A stretch of DNA of 64,000 bases from Sediminicoccus rosea (GTDB lineage Bacteria > Pseudomonadota > Alphaproteobacteria > Acetobacterales > Acetobacteraceae), in assembly GCF_033547095.1 (NCBI RefSeq), contig NZ_CP137852.1:3676001-3740000 (forward strand), read 5' to 3'. Shown in pieces: positions 27,841 through 36,123 of this stretch. The translations under genes and the position numbers were made by a program. A model generated the notes under the pieces. It was not told where the DNA came from, ran no database searches, and saw only the letters and a list, made by a program, of their open reading frames with translations. Each line of letters begins with the position of its first letter. Position 1 is the stretch's first letter.

Positions 27841-29196
27841 ATGAGCACTTCCCGCAGACATCTCATGCAGGGCGTGGGCGGCATCGCCCTGACCAGTGGC
27901 CTTGCAGCGCCCGCCCTGGCGCAGGGCGGCGTGCGCGTCGCACGCGTCTGGGGCGAACCCGGCCCCTATGGCGGCGTCTTCGTCCAGGGCATGAACGAAT
28001 GGGCGCAGCGCAACAACGCCAATATCCGCTTCGAGGTGGAGCAGATCCCCTGGGACGGCGTCACGGTGAAGCTGACCACAGACCTCGCCGCCCGCCGCCC
28101 GCCCGCGCTGATCAGCGTGGAAAGCCCCATCGCCTACCAGCTTGCCGCCGAGGAGCTGCTGGAGCCGGTGGAGGATGTGAACCGCGCGATCCGCGCACAG
28201 GAACGCCTGGTGGATGGCTTCACACTGGAGCAGTTCGGCGCCTGGAAGGGCGTGCAATATGCCGTGCCCGTGCATCACCAACCCTGCCTCCTGGTCGTGC
28301 AGAAGGATGTGATCGACGAGCTGGGCCTGGGTGACCCCGCCACCTGGAACTGGGACCAGTTCGCCAATGCCGCGCGCACCATCGCCGAGCGCAAGCCCGG
28401 CATGTCCGGCTACACCATGGCACTGGGACGCAACCTCTGCGCCGATTATCACATCACGCAGTTTATCTGGCAGGCCGGCGGCCTGACCTGGGACGCGCGG
28501 GACAATTTCCGGACGGTGTTCGACAGCGCCGGCACGCTCGAGGCCTTCGAGATGATCCGGCGCCTGCAGCCCGCCATGCCGCGCTCGGCGGTCGAGTTCA
28601 GCTTCCTGCAGGTGGTGGACCAGCACGTCGCCGGCCGCACCGCCATGTCGGCCTATTGGGGCCGCACCATGGGCCGCGCGGCGGAGGAGACGCCCGCGCT
28701 GTTCAACAACATGGAATACTACCTCAACCCGGCGCACCCGCGCACCGGCGGGCGCTGGTCCTGGACGGACATCAATGGCTGGATCATTCCCCGCCGCGAC
28801 AACCCCTTCATCCGCGAGACGAAGGAGGCGGTGGCCTACGTCTCCAACAGCGTGGACTGGATGGTGCGCTACAGTCAGAGCCTGATGCCCAATGTGGGCC
28901 CGGTCTTCAAGGATGTGGCGAGCGCGCCGGCGATGCTGGCGCACCCCTTCTACCAGTCGAAGCGGCGCTCGCTGGATGTCATCTTCAAGGACAGCGTGCC
29001 GCATGCCTGCAACACGGGCCTCGAACAGAAGCGCGGCGTGAACCCGCTGGCGGGTGTCGCGCATGGCCGGAGCGTCTGGGCGCAGGCGGTGCAGCGCATG
29101 CTGCTGAACAACGAGGCGCCCAAGACCGCGATCGAGTGGGGCCAGCGCCAGTTCGAGGGCATCCGCCGCGACAACGCCCGCATGCTCGCGCGCTGA
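27841..29196 (+). CDS. ABC transporter family 1 extracellular substrate-binding protein
   Basis: 451 residues. The N-terminus SRRHLMQGVGGIALTSGLAA with the preceding Arg pair looks like a Tat signal, ending near ALAQG. The body is of the MalE/UgpB class, with WAQRNNANIRFEVEQIPWDG and LPHV-type lobes. It delivers a sugar, polyol or related solute to the two permeases encoded directly downstream (3 bp gap). The solute cannot be read from the sequence. The neighbouring histidinol-dehydrogenase-family enzyme suggests an alcohol-bearing compound. Confidence 0.85.
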   Translation: MSTSRRHLMQGVGGIALTSGLAAPALAQGGVRVARVWGEPGPYGGVFVQGMNEWAQRNNANIRFEVEQIPWDGVTVKLTTDLAARRPPALISVESPIAYQLAAEELLEPVEDVNRAIRAQERLVDGFTLEQFGAWKGVQYAVPVHHQPCLLVVQKDVIDELGLGDPATWNWDQFANAARTIAERKPGMSGYTMALGRNLCADYHITQFIWQAGGLTWDARDNFRTVFDSAGTLEAFEMIRRLQPAMPRSAVEFSFLQVVDQHVAGRTAMSAYWGRTMGRAAEETPALFNNMEYYLNPAHPRTGGRWSWTDINGWIIPRRDNPFIRETKEAVAYVSNSVDWMVRYSQSLMPNVGPVFKDVASAPAMLAHPFYQSKRRSLDVIFKDSVPHACNTGLEQKRGVNPLAGVAHGRSVWAQAVQRMLLNNEAPKTAIEWGQRQFEGIRRDNARMLAR

Positions 29197-29199
29197 CGC

Positions 29200-30126
29200 A
29201 TGGCAGGAACCCGGCCCGCGGCGCCCGAAAGGCGCCGCTTCACTCTCTCCGACCGCCAGGTCGGGATCCTGTTCATGCTGCCCTTCATCGTCACGGCCGC
29301 GCTCTTCATGGTGTGGCCGGTGGTCGAAGCGGTGCGGATGGCGTTCTACGCCTATAACCCGCTCCGCCCCGACGACATCTACTGGGTGGGCCTGGAGAAC
29401 TTCGAGCGCATCTTCGACGACCCGCTGTTCTGGGACAGCTTCCGCCAGGCTCTGATCTGGACCGGATGGTCCATCCTGTTCCAGACCGTGCTGGGCGTAG
29501 CCCTCGCGCTGCTGCTGAACCTGACGCTGCCCGGCATGGCCATCTATCGCGGCCTGCTGCTGTTTCCCTACATCGTACCCACGGTGGTCATTGCGCTCAA
29601 CTGGCGCTGGATCTTCAATTCCGAGATCGGCATCGTGAACCACGCCCTGCTGAGCATGGGCCTCATCTCGGAGAACATCGCCTGGCTCTCCACGCCGGAC
29701 ATGGCAATGCTCTCGGCCATCCTGCTGAACGTCTGGAAGTACACGCCCTTCGTCGTCATCTGCGTGCTGGCGCGGCTGCAGACCATCCCGACCGAGCTCT
29801 ATGACGCGGCCAAGGTGGATGGCGCGGGCGCCTGGCGCCGCTTCATGGACATCACGCTGCCCATGCTGAAGGAGGTGCTGGTGGTGGTGATCGTCTTCCG
29901 CACCATCTGGACCTTCAACAAGTTTGAGGAAATCTACCTGCTGACGCGTGGCGGGCCCGGCACCTCCACCTTCAACCTCGCCGTCTACGCCTTCGAGGAA
30001 GGCATGGCGAACCTGCGCCTGGGCGTCGCCGCGGCCACGGGGGTGGTCATGATCGGCCTGCTGTTGGTGGGCACCATCATCTATGTGCGCGTCTCGGGCT
30101 TCGGGCGCGAGGAGAAGACCGCATGA
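29200..30126 (+). CDS. ABC transporter permease, MalF/UgpA type
   Basis: 308 residues with about six hydrophobic segments, the first at VGILFMLPFIVTAALFMVWP. The cytoplasmic EAA loop that contacts the ATPase is visible as YDAAKVDGAGAWRRFMDITL (~203-222). It overlaps the second permease by 4 bp (ATGA), giving a tightly coupled binding protein-permease-permease-ATPase operon. Confidence 0.9.
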   Translation: MAGTRPAAPERRRFTLSDRQVGILFMLPFIVTAALFMVWPVVEAVRMAFYAYNPLRPDDIYWVGLENFERIFDDPLFWDSFRQALIWTGWSILFQTVLGVALALLLNLTLPGMAIYRGLLLFPYIVPTVVIALNWRWIFNSEIGIVNHALLSMGLISENIAWLSTPDMAMLSAILLNVWKYTPFVVICVLARLQTIPTELYDAAKVDGAGAWRRFMDITLPMLKEVLVVVIVFRTIWTFNKFEEIYLLTRGGPGTSTFNLAVYAFEEGMANLRLGVAAATGVVMIGLLLVGTIIYVRVSGFGREEKTA

Positions 30127-31010
30127 CCCCGCGCGACGTGACGCTGCGCCTCTTCCTCTACGCGGCGCTGACGGCGGTGACCTTCCTGGTCTGCTTCCCG
30201 CTGATCTGGGCCTTCTTCACCAGCATGAAGCCCAAGGAGGAGATCTTCCTCTGGCCGCCCACCCTTTGGCCCAGCACCTGGACGCTGGAAAACTACCGCG
30301 CCCTGCTGGTCGGCCGCGACGCCTATTTCCAGGCCGGCGGCAGCAGCGGCGCCACGCCGCCACCCTCGGCCTTCTTCCTCGACTGGTTCTGGAACAGCGT
30401 GATCGTCACACTCTGTACCACGCTGATCACCACCATCGTCTCCACCCTCGCCGCCTATTCGCTGACACGCTTCACCTTCCCGGGCCAGCGCTCCGTGCCC
30501 TACCTCGCGCTGGTGGGCTACATGGTGCCCTCCATCATCTTCGTCTTCCCGATGTTCCTCGTGATGGTGGACCTGCGCCTGACCGATACGCTGTTCTCCC
30601 TGATCCTGGGTTATGTCTGCATCACCCTGCCCTTCTCCATGTGGCTGATGTGGGCCTTCTTCCGCGGTGTCCCGGTCGAGATCGAGGAAGCGGCCCTGGT
30701 GGATGGCGCCTCACGCCTGCGCGTCTTCTGGGAGATCGTGCTGCCCACGGCCTGGCCCGGCATCGTGGCGGCCGCTATCTTCACACTCATCGTGTCCTGG
30801 AACGACTACCTGTTCGGCCGCGTCTTCATGAACAGCATGGAGAAGCTGCCGCTCACGGTCGGCGTCATGCATTTCTTCGACGGCACGCATGTGGACTGGG
30901 GGCTGATGATGGCCTCCTCCGTCCTCATGACGGTGCCGATGGCGATCCTGTTCATGGCGTTCCAGCGGCACCTCGTCGCCGGCTTCGGCGCCGGCGCGGT
31001 GAAGGGCTGA
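30123..31010 (+). CDS. ABC transporter permease, MalG/UgpE type
   Basis: 295 residues with six predicted membrane segments. The EAA loop reads EIEEAALVDGASRLRVFWEI followed by VLPTAWPGI. An insertion rich in Gly/Ser/Pro (AGGSSGATPPPSA, ~74-86) sits in the first periplasmic loop and is longer than in MalG. It pairs with the upstream permease to form the channel. The ATPase gene follows after 5 bp. Confidence 0.9.
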   Translation: MTPRDVTLRLFLYAALTAVTFLVCFPLIWAFFTSMKPKEEIFLWPPTLWPSTWTLENYRALLVGRDAYFQAGGSSGATPPPSAFFLDWFWNSVIVTLCTTLITTIVSTLAAYSLTRFTFPGQRSVPYLALVGYMVPSIIFVFPMFLVMVDLRLTDTLFSLILGYVCITLPFSMWLMWAFFRGVPVEIEEAALVDGASRLRVFWEIVLPTAWPGIVAAAIFTLIVSWNDYLFGRVFMNSMEKLPLTVGVMHFFDGTHVDWGLMMASSVLMTVPMAILFMAFQRHLVAGFGAGAVKG

Positions 31011-31015
31011 GATCC

Positions 31016-32101
31016 ATGGATGTCCGCATCGAACGACTCTCCAAGTCCTTCGGCACGAACCAGGTGCTGAAGTCGCTCGACATGACCTTCCCCGAGCGGC
31101 AGTTCGTCACCCTGCTGGGGCCCTCGGGCTGCGGCAAGACCACGTTGCTGCGGATGATCGCGGGGCTGGAGCGCGCGACGGAGGGGCAGATCTACTTCGG
31201 CGGGCGACGCGTGGACCACCTCTCGCCGGCCGACCGCAACATCGCCATGGTGTTCCAGTCCTACGCGCTCTACCCGACCATGGATGTGGCGGCGAATATC
31301 GGCTACGGCCTGAAGGTGCGGGGTACGCCGAAGGCCGAACGCGCCGAGAAGGTGGGCGTCGTCGCCCGCGTGCTGGAGATCGCGCAACTGCTCACGCGCA
31401 AGCCGCGGGCGCTTTCGGGTGGGCAACGGCAGCGCGTGGCACTGGGCCGCGCGATGGTGCGCCGGCCAGACATTTTCCTGATGGACGAGCCGCTCTCCAA
31501 CCTGGATGCCAAGCTGCGCGCCACCATGCGTGGCGAGCTGAAGCGGTTCCACCTCGACCTCGAGACCACCTCGATCTACGTCACGCATGACCAGCTGGAA
31601 GCGATGACCATGTCGGACCTCGTCGCCGTCATGAACCAGGGGGTGGTGCAGCAATTCGGCACGCCTGAGGAGGTCTATGACCGCCCGGCCAATCTCTTCG
31701 TCGCCGGCTTCATCGGCAGCCCGCCGATGAACTTCGCCGAAGTGGAGTTGGACGGGCTGGATGGCGCGCCCGTGCTCCGCCTGGCGGGCCGCGCCCTGCC
31801 GGCGCCGCTGCAATTCGACCTCAGCCGCGCGCCGCGCAGCCTCGTGCTGGGTGTCAGGCCCCAGGATGTGACGATGGCCGCGCTGGACGACCCACATGCC
31901 GTGCCGGGAAAGGTCTGGATCACCGAGCTGATCGGCTCCGAGCGCCTGATCGAGGTTGAGATCGCGCCCCGGCTGCGGATCACCGCGGAGGTCCGCAGCG
32001 ACATCCGCGCGGCGCTCAACGCCCCCGCCGCCCTCGCCTTCGATCCGGCAAGGCTGCACCTCTTCGATCCCGCCACCGGCCTGGCCTTGCCGCGCCTGTA
32101 G
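31016..32101 (+). CDS. ABC transporter ATP-binding protein, MalK/UgpC type
   Basis: 361 residues. Walker A is GPSGCGKTT (35-43), the Q-loop is VFQSYALYP, the signature is LSGGQRQRVALGRA, Walker B is IFLMDEPLSNLD and the switch His is in VTHDQLEAM. The C-terminal third is a TOBE/MalK regulatory domain (LVLGVRPQDV). It powers the preceding two permeases. The gene ends the transporter operon, 36 bp before the IS481 remnant. Confidence 0.92.
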   Translation: MDVRIERLSKSFGTNQVLKSLDMTFPERQFVTLLGPSGCGKTTLLRMIAGLERATEGQIYFGGRRVDHLSPADRNIAMVFQSYALYPTMDVAANIGYGLKVRGTPKAERAEKVGVVARVLEIAQLLTRKPRALSGGQRQRVALGRAMVRRPDIFLMDEPLSNLDAKLRATMRGELKRFHLDLETTSIYVTHDQLEAMTMSDLVAVMNQGVVQQFGTPEEVYDRPANLFVAGFIGSPPMNFAEVELDGLDGAPVLRLAGRALPAPLQFDLSRAPRSLVLGVRPQDVTMAALDDPHAVPGKVWITELIGSERLIEVEIAPRLRITAEVRSDIRAALNAPAALAFDPARLHLFDPATGLALPRL

Positions 32102-32136
32102 ACTCCCCCCCATCAATTCGCACTTCGACGCGGCGG

Positions 32137-32445
32137 TGTGTGATCCGCCGCAGGCAGCGATGCAGCGAAGAGCGGGTAAGGTCCGGGATGGTGGCCTGCA
32201 GAGCGAAGAGGCAATCGTCGAGCGGTAGCAAGGTGTGACGGCGGAAGGTGACGACCACTGCCTCCTCCTTCATGGTCAGCATCGTCGATGCTGGGCTCCT
32301 GGGCCCGTTGGCAAGTCCCTGGCCGAGGCTCGTGCCCGCCACTTGGCGACAATCCTCGGGTTGATCCCGTGGCGCCGCGCCAGAACCCTCATGCTTTCAT
32401 GACTAAGCTGTATCGCTGGAAGGCCCGCCTCTGTCGCTGCGCTCC
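32137..32445 (-). pseudogene. IS481-family transposase N-terminal remnant
   Basis: The minus strand reads AIQLSHESMRVLARRHGINP then VAKWRARASARDLPTGP in one frame. After a frame break near 32295 it continues TMLTMKEEAVVVTFRRHTLL, PLDDCLFALQATIPDLTRSS and LHRCLRR. These are the HTH and linker of IS481-type transposases; the DDE catalytic domain is absent. It is inactive. It sits between the ABC operon and the terminator and att site of the island, so it belongs to the chromosome outside the island. Confidence 0.8.
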
Positions 32446-32460
32446 GGTAGGGGCGGAAAT

Positions 32461-32493
32461 GCAAAAAGCCCACCGACGATTGCCGGTGGGCTT
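32461..32493 (-). terminator. Rho-independent terminator, probably the displaced tRNA-fMet/rRNA operon terminator
   Basis: A perfect 10-bp stem (AAGCCCACCG at 32466-32475 with CGGTGGGCTT at 32484-32493) has a loop of 8 and, on the minus strand, a run of five T (32463-32467). It lies 26 bp beyond the tRNA-CCA-like core at 32519. That is where the terminator of the minus-strand tRNA-fMet gene would stand if the island were removed. It may also serve the minus-strand gene ending at 32926. Confidence 0.75.
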
Positions 32494-32518
32494 GATGTGT
32501 TCTCGCGTTCTGTATCAG

Positions 32519-32532
32519 TGGATGCGGGGACA
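32519..32532. other. Left attachment site (attL) core
   Basis: TGGATGCGGGGACA is identical to the tRNA-fMet 3' end at 61484-61497, CCA included. To its left is the hairpin terminator. To its right is CGCAACCGACGGCGCCATTA, which is not tRNA sequence and is repeated with one mismatch after the degenerate core at 39113. Read in frame, core plus flank encode DAGTRNRRRHYIALAI and a stop, which fits the natural C-terminus of the recombinase before integration. Confidence 0.75.
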
Positions 32533-32718
32533 CGCAACCGACGGCGCCATTACATCGCCCTCGCAATCTAAGGCTGAGCTCAGACGAATTTCGGTGAAGC
32601 CTAGGCCTCTCCCCCGGAGAACATGCAGCAGAACCGGCATGCTCTCGACGCCGGGGCGCAAAGTGGCCTCAGCCTAGTAAGGTCTAACCTGGCTCGGCCA
32701 GCGCCAAACAAGGGGTCA

Positions 32719-32877
32719 CGCGAGGGCTGGGAGGTGGGCGAGGTCTACGCCGACTATGCCATCAGCGGGGCGACTGCCGCGCGGCCGCGCTTCCAGCAGT
32801 TGGTCACGGACGCGCGGTTGGGGCGATTCGGATTGGTGCTGGCCGAGGCCTTGGACCGGATCAGCCGGGACCGGGAG
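32719..32877 (+). pseudogene. N-terminal domain fragment of a serine recombinase
   Basis: 53 codons (REGWEVGEVYADYAISG ... EALDRISRDRE) match residues ~38-90 of the intact recombinase at 59761-61527 with only a few substitutions. The catalytic Ser segment upstream is missing, and the frame leaves recombinase sequence right after RDRE. With the C-terminal fragment at 38944-39165 in the same orientation it appears to be one half of a gene split by the intervening 6 kb. The 185 bp between attL and this fragment contain no gene. Confidence 0.8.
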
Positions 32878-32925
32878 GGGCATGACGCGCCTGCACCCGC
32901 CGCCCTCAATCTCCGTCAGCTGGGC

Positions 32926-34929
32926 CTATCGCACCACGATGGGACGGCGCGCGATCACCGCCTTCTCCGGTTCGGCCGAGGCCATTACATATCGCAGCTG
33001 GTAGATTCCGGCAGTGGCCGGCATCGGCAATTCCCCTTCCGACGCCTCGGCGGAGACGCTGAAATAATCGAGATACTGGTCGCCCGGCGCATCCGGGCTA
33101 ACGATGGCGACATAGTCGCCAATGCCACGCGGCCCGCTGAAGCGCACCGTCACGCGGGCGCCGGCCGCCACGGCGCCGGGCGCGTCGAGTGTGGCCATGG
33201 GCGGCGTGGCGGTGATCGGCCGACGGGCGACGACCTCGGCATCGCCGGGCGCGACAAGAACGTAGCGTAACTCATACGTGCCCGCCGCCGGCGGCAGTTG
33301 GATCGTCACCTCCCCGCCATCGGCATAGGCCCAGGAGCCCTGGACATAGGCCGAGGCCTCGGCATCGGGGGCGGTGATCGCGATGAAGCTGCCCTGGGGC
33401 GCCCGGTCCGGCGTGAAGCGGATGGCGACGGGGCTGCCCGCCATACCCCCATCCGGCCCGACGAGGGTCGCGGCGGCCGCCGTCACCGCGATCGGCCGCG
33501 CGGCGAGCGGCGTGCCGTCCACCCCCTCGACGAAGCGGATCTCATAGGCGCCAGGCGCGGCTGGCGCGGTCAGCGGCAGCGGGTTCGCGGCATCCTCCAC
33601 ATAGACGAAGCCACCGCTGACATAGGCGCCGGGTGCCGCACCGGCCGGCACGATGCCAACCCAAGACCCCGGGGCGCGCGGCCCGGTCCAGCGCACCAAG
33701 ACCTCGCTGCCCGCCGGCGCGTCCGCGGCCGCCTCCAGCGTGGCCGTGACCGGCGTGACGGTCAGCGGCGCCCGTCCGATGGGCCGCGCCGCCCGCGCCA
33801 GGATGTAGCGGACCTCATAGGCACCTGCCGCGGCCGGCAGGCGCAGCGTCGCGGGGCTGCCGACGCGCGTCCAGGCATAGTGGCGTGTCTCCGGCTCCTC
33901 CTGCCCCTGGCCCGTCGGCACGATCACCAGGTAGTCGCCCGGCTCGTTCGGACCGGTCCAGGCCACGCCGACGGTGCCGGTCGCGGCGGCGCTGGGCTGC
34001 GCGGGCGTGACCGTCGCGCGCGGCAGCGCATCGGCGAGCGGGACGACAATCTCGTCGGGCGGCGTGGCGGTGATCTGGGCCGTGACGCTGCCGATGCGCT
34101 CCGCGGTGGAGGCGGTCACGACATAGCGACCGGGCGGCAGCGGCAGGCGCAGCGCGCCGCCTTCATGCAGCGGCGTCTCTTCGCCTTCGCGCAGGACGGT
34201 GAAGGTCGCATCGCCGAGCGTGGGCCCGCCCGGGCCCTGCGTCGCGCGCAGGCCGATGCCGCGTGGTGGCGCCGCGGCGGGTGGAGGCGCGGGGCGCGCC
34301 TCGGTGGCGCGGGTCAGGGCGTCGGCCAGTTCCTCGGGATTGGCGGCGGGCACGAACAGGCCCCCCGTCCGCTCGGCGATGCAGGCGACGCGCGCGCGCT
34401 CGGAGGGCGTGCGCAGGTCGAAGCCGATGACATGGGCGGTGAAGCCGGCATTGGCGGCCTCGAGCTCCGCGGCCAGAGCGCAGGGATCGCCGCCGCAGGT
34501 CTCGATGCCGTCGGTGACGAGGATGATGGTGCCGCCCCGCTCCGCGACGCGCAGCGCGGCCGCCGCCTGGCGGACGGAGTCGGTCAGCGGGGTACGGCCG
34601 CGCGCGGTCAGCCGGTCGAGCGCGGCGCCCGCCGCGGCGACATCCACCGGGCCGGGCAGGAACAGCATCTGGATGTCGCTGCACTGCCCCGCCCGGCGAT
34701 GGCCATAGGCCATCAGCCCGACGCGACTGCCGGCCGGGAAACGGGCGAACATGCCCCGCACCGCCTCCCGCGCGATCTCGAGCTTCGGCTGGTCGCCGAT
34801 GCGGCCCCACATGGAGGCGGACATGTCGAGGATGACGATGGTCTCGCCCTGGGGCGGCGCGGGCTGGGCGCGGGCGGGCGGCGCCACCAGCCCGGCCAGG
34901 GCGACGGCAAGGCTCAGGAGGAGGCGCAT
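32926..34929 (-). CDS. Secreted VWA-domain protein with repeated Ig-like domains
   Basis: 667 residues. The signal peptide MRLLLSLAVALAGLVAPPARA precedes a von Willebrand A domain (~28-215) with an intact MIDAS start, DMSAS (35-39), a TPLTDS Thr segment and VTDGIETCGGDPC. A linker rich in Pro/Ala is followed by four copies of a ~90-residue beta-sandwich, each with a core like VRWTGPRAPGSWVGIVP and a closing PGAYEIRF. The VWA domain suggests metal-dependent protein binding outside the cytoplasm; the repeats may bind surface polymers. The start overlaps the stop of the upstream gene (ATGA). It is the last gene of a three-gene minus-strand operon lodged inside a broken recombinase gene. Confidence 0.85.
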   Translation of the reverse strand: MRLLLSLAVALAGLVAPPARAQPAPPQGETIVILDMSASMWGRIGDQPKLEIAREAVRGMFARFPAGSRVGLMAYGHRRAGQCSDIQMLFLPGPVDVAAAGAALDRLTARGRTPLTDSVRQAAAALRVAERGGTIILVTDGIETCGGDPCALAAELEAANAGFTAHVIGFDLRTPSERARVACIAERTGGLFVPAANPEELADALTRATEARPAPPPAAAPPRGIGLRATQGPGGPTLGDATFTVLREGEETPLHEGGALRLPLPPGRYVVTASTAERIGSVTAQITATPPDEIVVPLADALPRATVTPAQPSAAATGTVGVAWTGPNEPGDYLVIVPTGQGQEEPETRHYAWTRVGSPATLRLPAAAGAYEVRYILARAARPIGRAPLTVTPVTATLEAAADAPAGSEVLVRWTGPRAPGSWVGIVPAGAAPGAYVSGGFVYVEDAANPLPLTAPAAPGAYEIRFVEGVDGTPLAARPIAVTAAAATLVGPDGGMAGSPVAIRFTPDRAPQGSFIAITAPDAEASAYVQGSWAYADGGEVTIQLPPAAGTYELRYVLVAPGDAEVVARRPITATPPMATLDAPGAVAAGARVTVRFSGPRGIGDYVAIVSPDAPGDQYLDYFSVSAEASEGELPMPATAGIYQLRYVMASAEPEKAVIARRPIVVR

Positions 34930-36098
34930 CAGAAGACCGTCCCATTCGCGATGGATTGGCTGAGATTGTCGCGCAGCGCGGGCTGGCACATCTGGACCCG
35001 GATGAGGGTCAGCGCCTGGGGATCGGCGCCAAAGGCCTGCGTCATCTCGGCCGCCGCGGCGGCGGCCTGGTCGTAGGCGCGCGCGGCGTCCTGGGGCGTG
35101 AAGCCCAGCCGTTCATGCGTCTGCAAGCCGAAGGCGGCCTTGAACCCGGCTTCCTGCTCGGCCCAGCCGCAGAGACGCAGCATCATGACCATCTGCCCGA
35201 TCTGCGCGCTGATCGCCTCGCCCGCCTCGGCGGCGGTGACGTTGGGGGGCAGGCTGCCGCGGCTGCGGGCGGGGCGCGGGTAGCGGGCGAAATCCGCGGG
35301 ATTTGAGGCGGCACGGGCCACGGAGGCGGCCGGCGGAGCGGCCGGCGGGGCGGCGGGGGCCGGGCTGGCCATGCCGGGGATGGACATGCCGGGTGGCATG
35401 CCCGGGATCGTCATGCCGGATGGCATGCCCGGGATCGTCATGCCAGGTGGCATGCCCGGGATCGTCATGCCGGGTGGCATGCCGGGCATCGCGGCACCGG
35501 CCGGCGCGGCGGGCATGGCCGGGCCTTGCGGCAGCGAGGCCATGTCGAACAGCGCCGGCGCCTGCGGGCGCCGCATGACGCGCACCGCCTCGAACATCGT
35601 CTCCATCGGGCGCGGCCCGGGTGGGCGGCGATCGAAGTGCTGCGCATCGCCCCCCATGCCCGGCGTGGCGGGCTGCTGGTAGCGCAGCGGCACGCCATCC
35701 GCCGTCAGGCACAGCACGCCGGGTGAGGTCTCCTCCACGCGCCAGAGGGTGCAGCTCTCGCCGGCGATCCGCGCCTCGCCCTCGCGGCGGGCGCGCAGGC
35801 CCGCCCAAGGCAACATGGCCTCGGCGCTCGGCAGGGCCATGCGCTGGCCGCCCTCCTCGAGGACGCCGCGTACTTCGCCGCTGGCGAGGTTCTGCAGCAG
35901 CAGCATGCGACCGCCATCAGCGGCCCCTTCGAAGCGCAGCACGCCGCCGCGGTGGCGGAGAGTGACCGCGCCGTCCATCTCCGGCACGCGGGCCTCCAGC
36001 TCGAACTCGACGCGCGGCAACGGGAGCGCCTGCTGGGCGAGGGCCGGCAGCGCCGTGCCAAGGGTCAGCAGCAGGGCCAGGTGATGGCAACGTGTCAT
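34929..36098 (-). CDS. Secreted protein of unknown function with Met-Pro-Gly repeats
   Basis: 389 residues. MTRCHHLALLLTLGTALPALA is a signal peptide. The N-terminal ~150 residues form a beta-rich domain (MDGAVTLRHRGGVLRFEGAA ... LWRVEETSPGVLCLTADGVP). Residues ~200-245 hold repeats of PGMPPGMTI, encoded by near-perfect 24-bp tandem repeats at 35371-35490. The C-terminal ~120 residues are helical (AEAGEAISAQIGQMVMMLRL). The Met-rich tract could bind copper or simply be flexible. The start at 36098 is preferred to a longer frame from 36302 because it gives the signal peptide and lies 25 bp after the upstream stop. I recognise no family. Confidence 0.75.
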   Translation of the reverse strand: MTRCHHLALLLTLGTALPALAQQALPLPRVEFELEARVPEMDGAVTLRHRGGVLRFEGAADGGRMLLLQNLASGEVRGVLEEGGQRMALPSAEAMLPWAGLRARREGEARIAGESCTLWRVEETSPGVLCLTADGVPLRYQQPATPGMGGDAQHFDRRPPGPRPMETMFEAVRVMRRPQAPALFDMASLPQGPAMPAAPAGAAMPGMPPGMTIPGMPPGMTIPGMPSGMTIPGMPPGMSIPGMASPAPAAPPAAPPAASVARAASNPADFARYPRPARSRGSLPPNVTAAEAGEAISAQIGQMVMMLRLCGWAEQEAGFKAAFGLQTHERLGFTPQDAARAYDQAAAAAAEMTQAFGADPQALTLIRVQMCQPALRDNLSQSIANGTVF

Positions 36099-36123
36099 GC
36101 GCGCATCCGCTTCGATCAGGGGT

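Noticed and set aside
26005..29643. Minus-strand ORF of 1212 codons opposite the HisD-family and ABC genes
   Set aside because: The plus strand encodes well-conserved families over the same DNA. The minus frame is Arg/His/Gly-rich with no motifs, the usual antisense artefact of GC-ending codons.
32461..32493. Hairpin as terminator only of the VWA operon
   Set aside because: Possible, but it lies over 430 bp past that stop and beyond the att core, while its distance to the tRNA-like core fits a tRNA terminator better.
33298..35076. Plus-strand ORF of 592 codons opposite the VWA gene
   Set aside because: Composition is dominated by Arg, Gly and Asp without any domain; the minus strand has clear VWA and repeated sandwich domains.
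35371..35490. CRISPR-like array of short repeats
   Set aside because: The repeats are contiguous 24-bp in-frame coding units without spacers. No CRISPR array or cas gene is present in the window.
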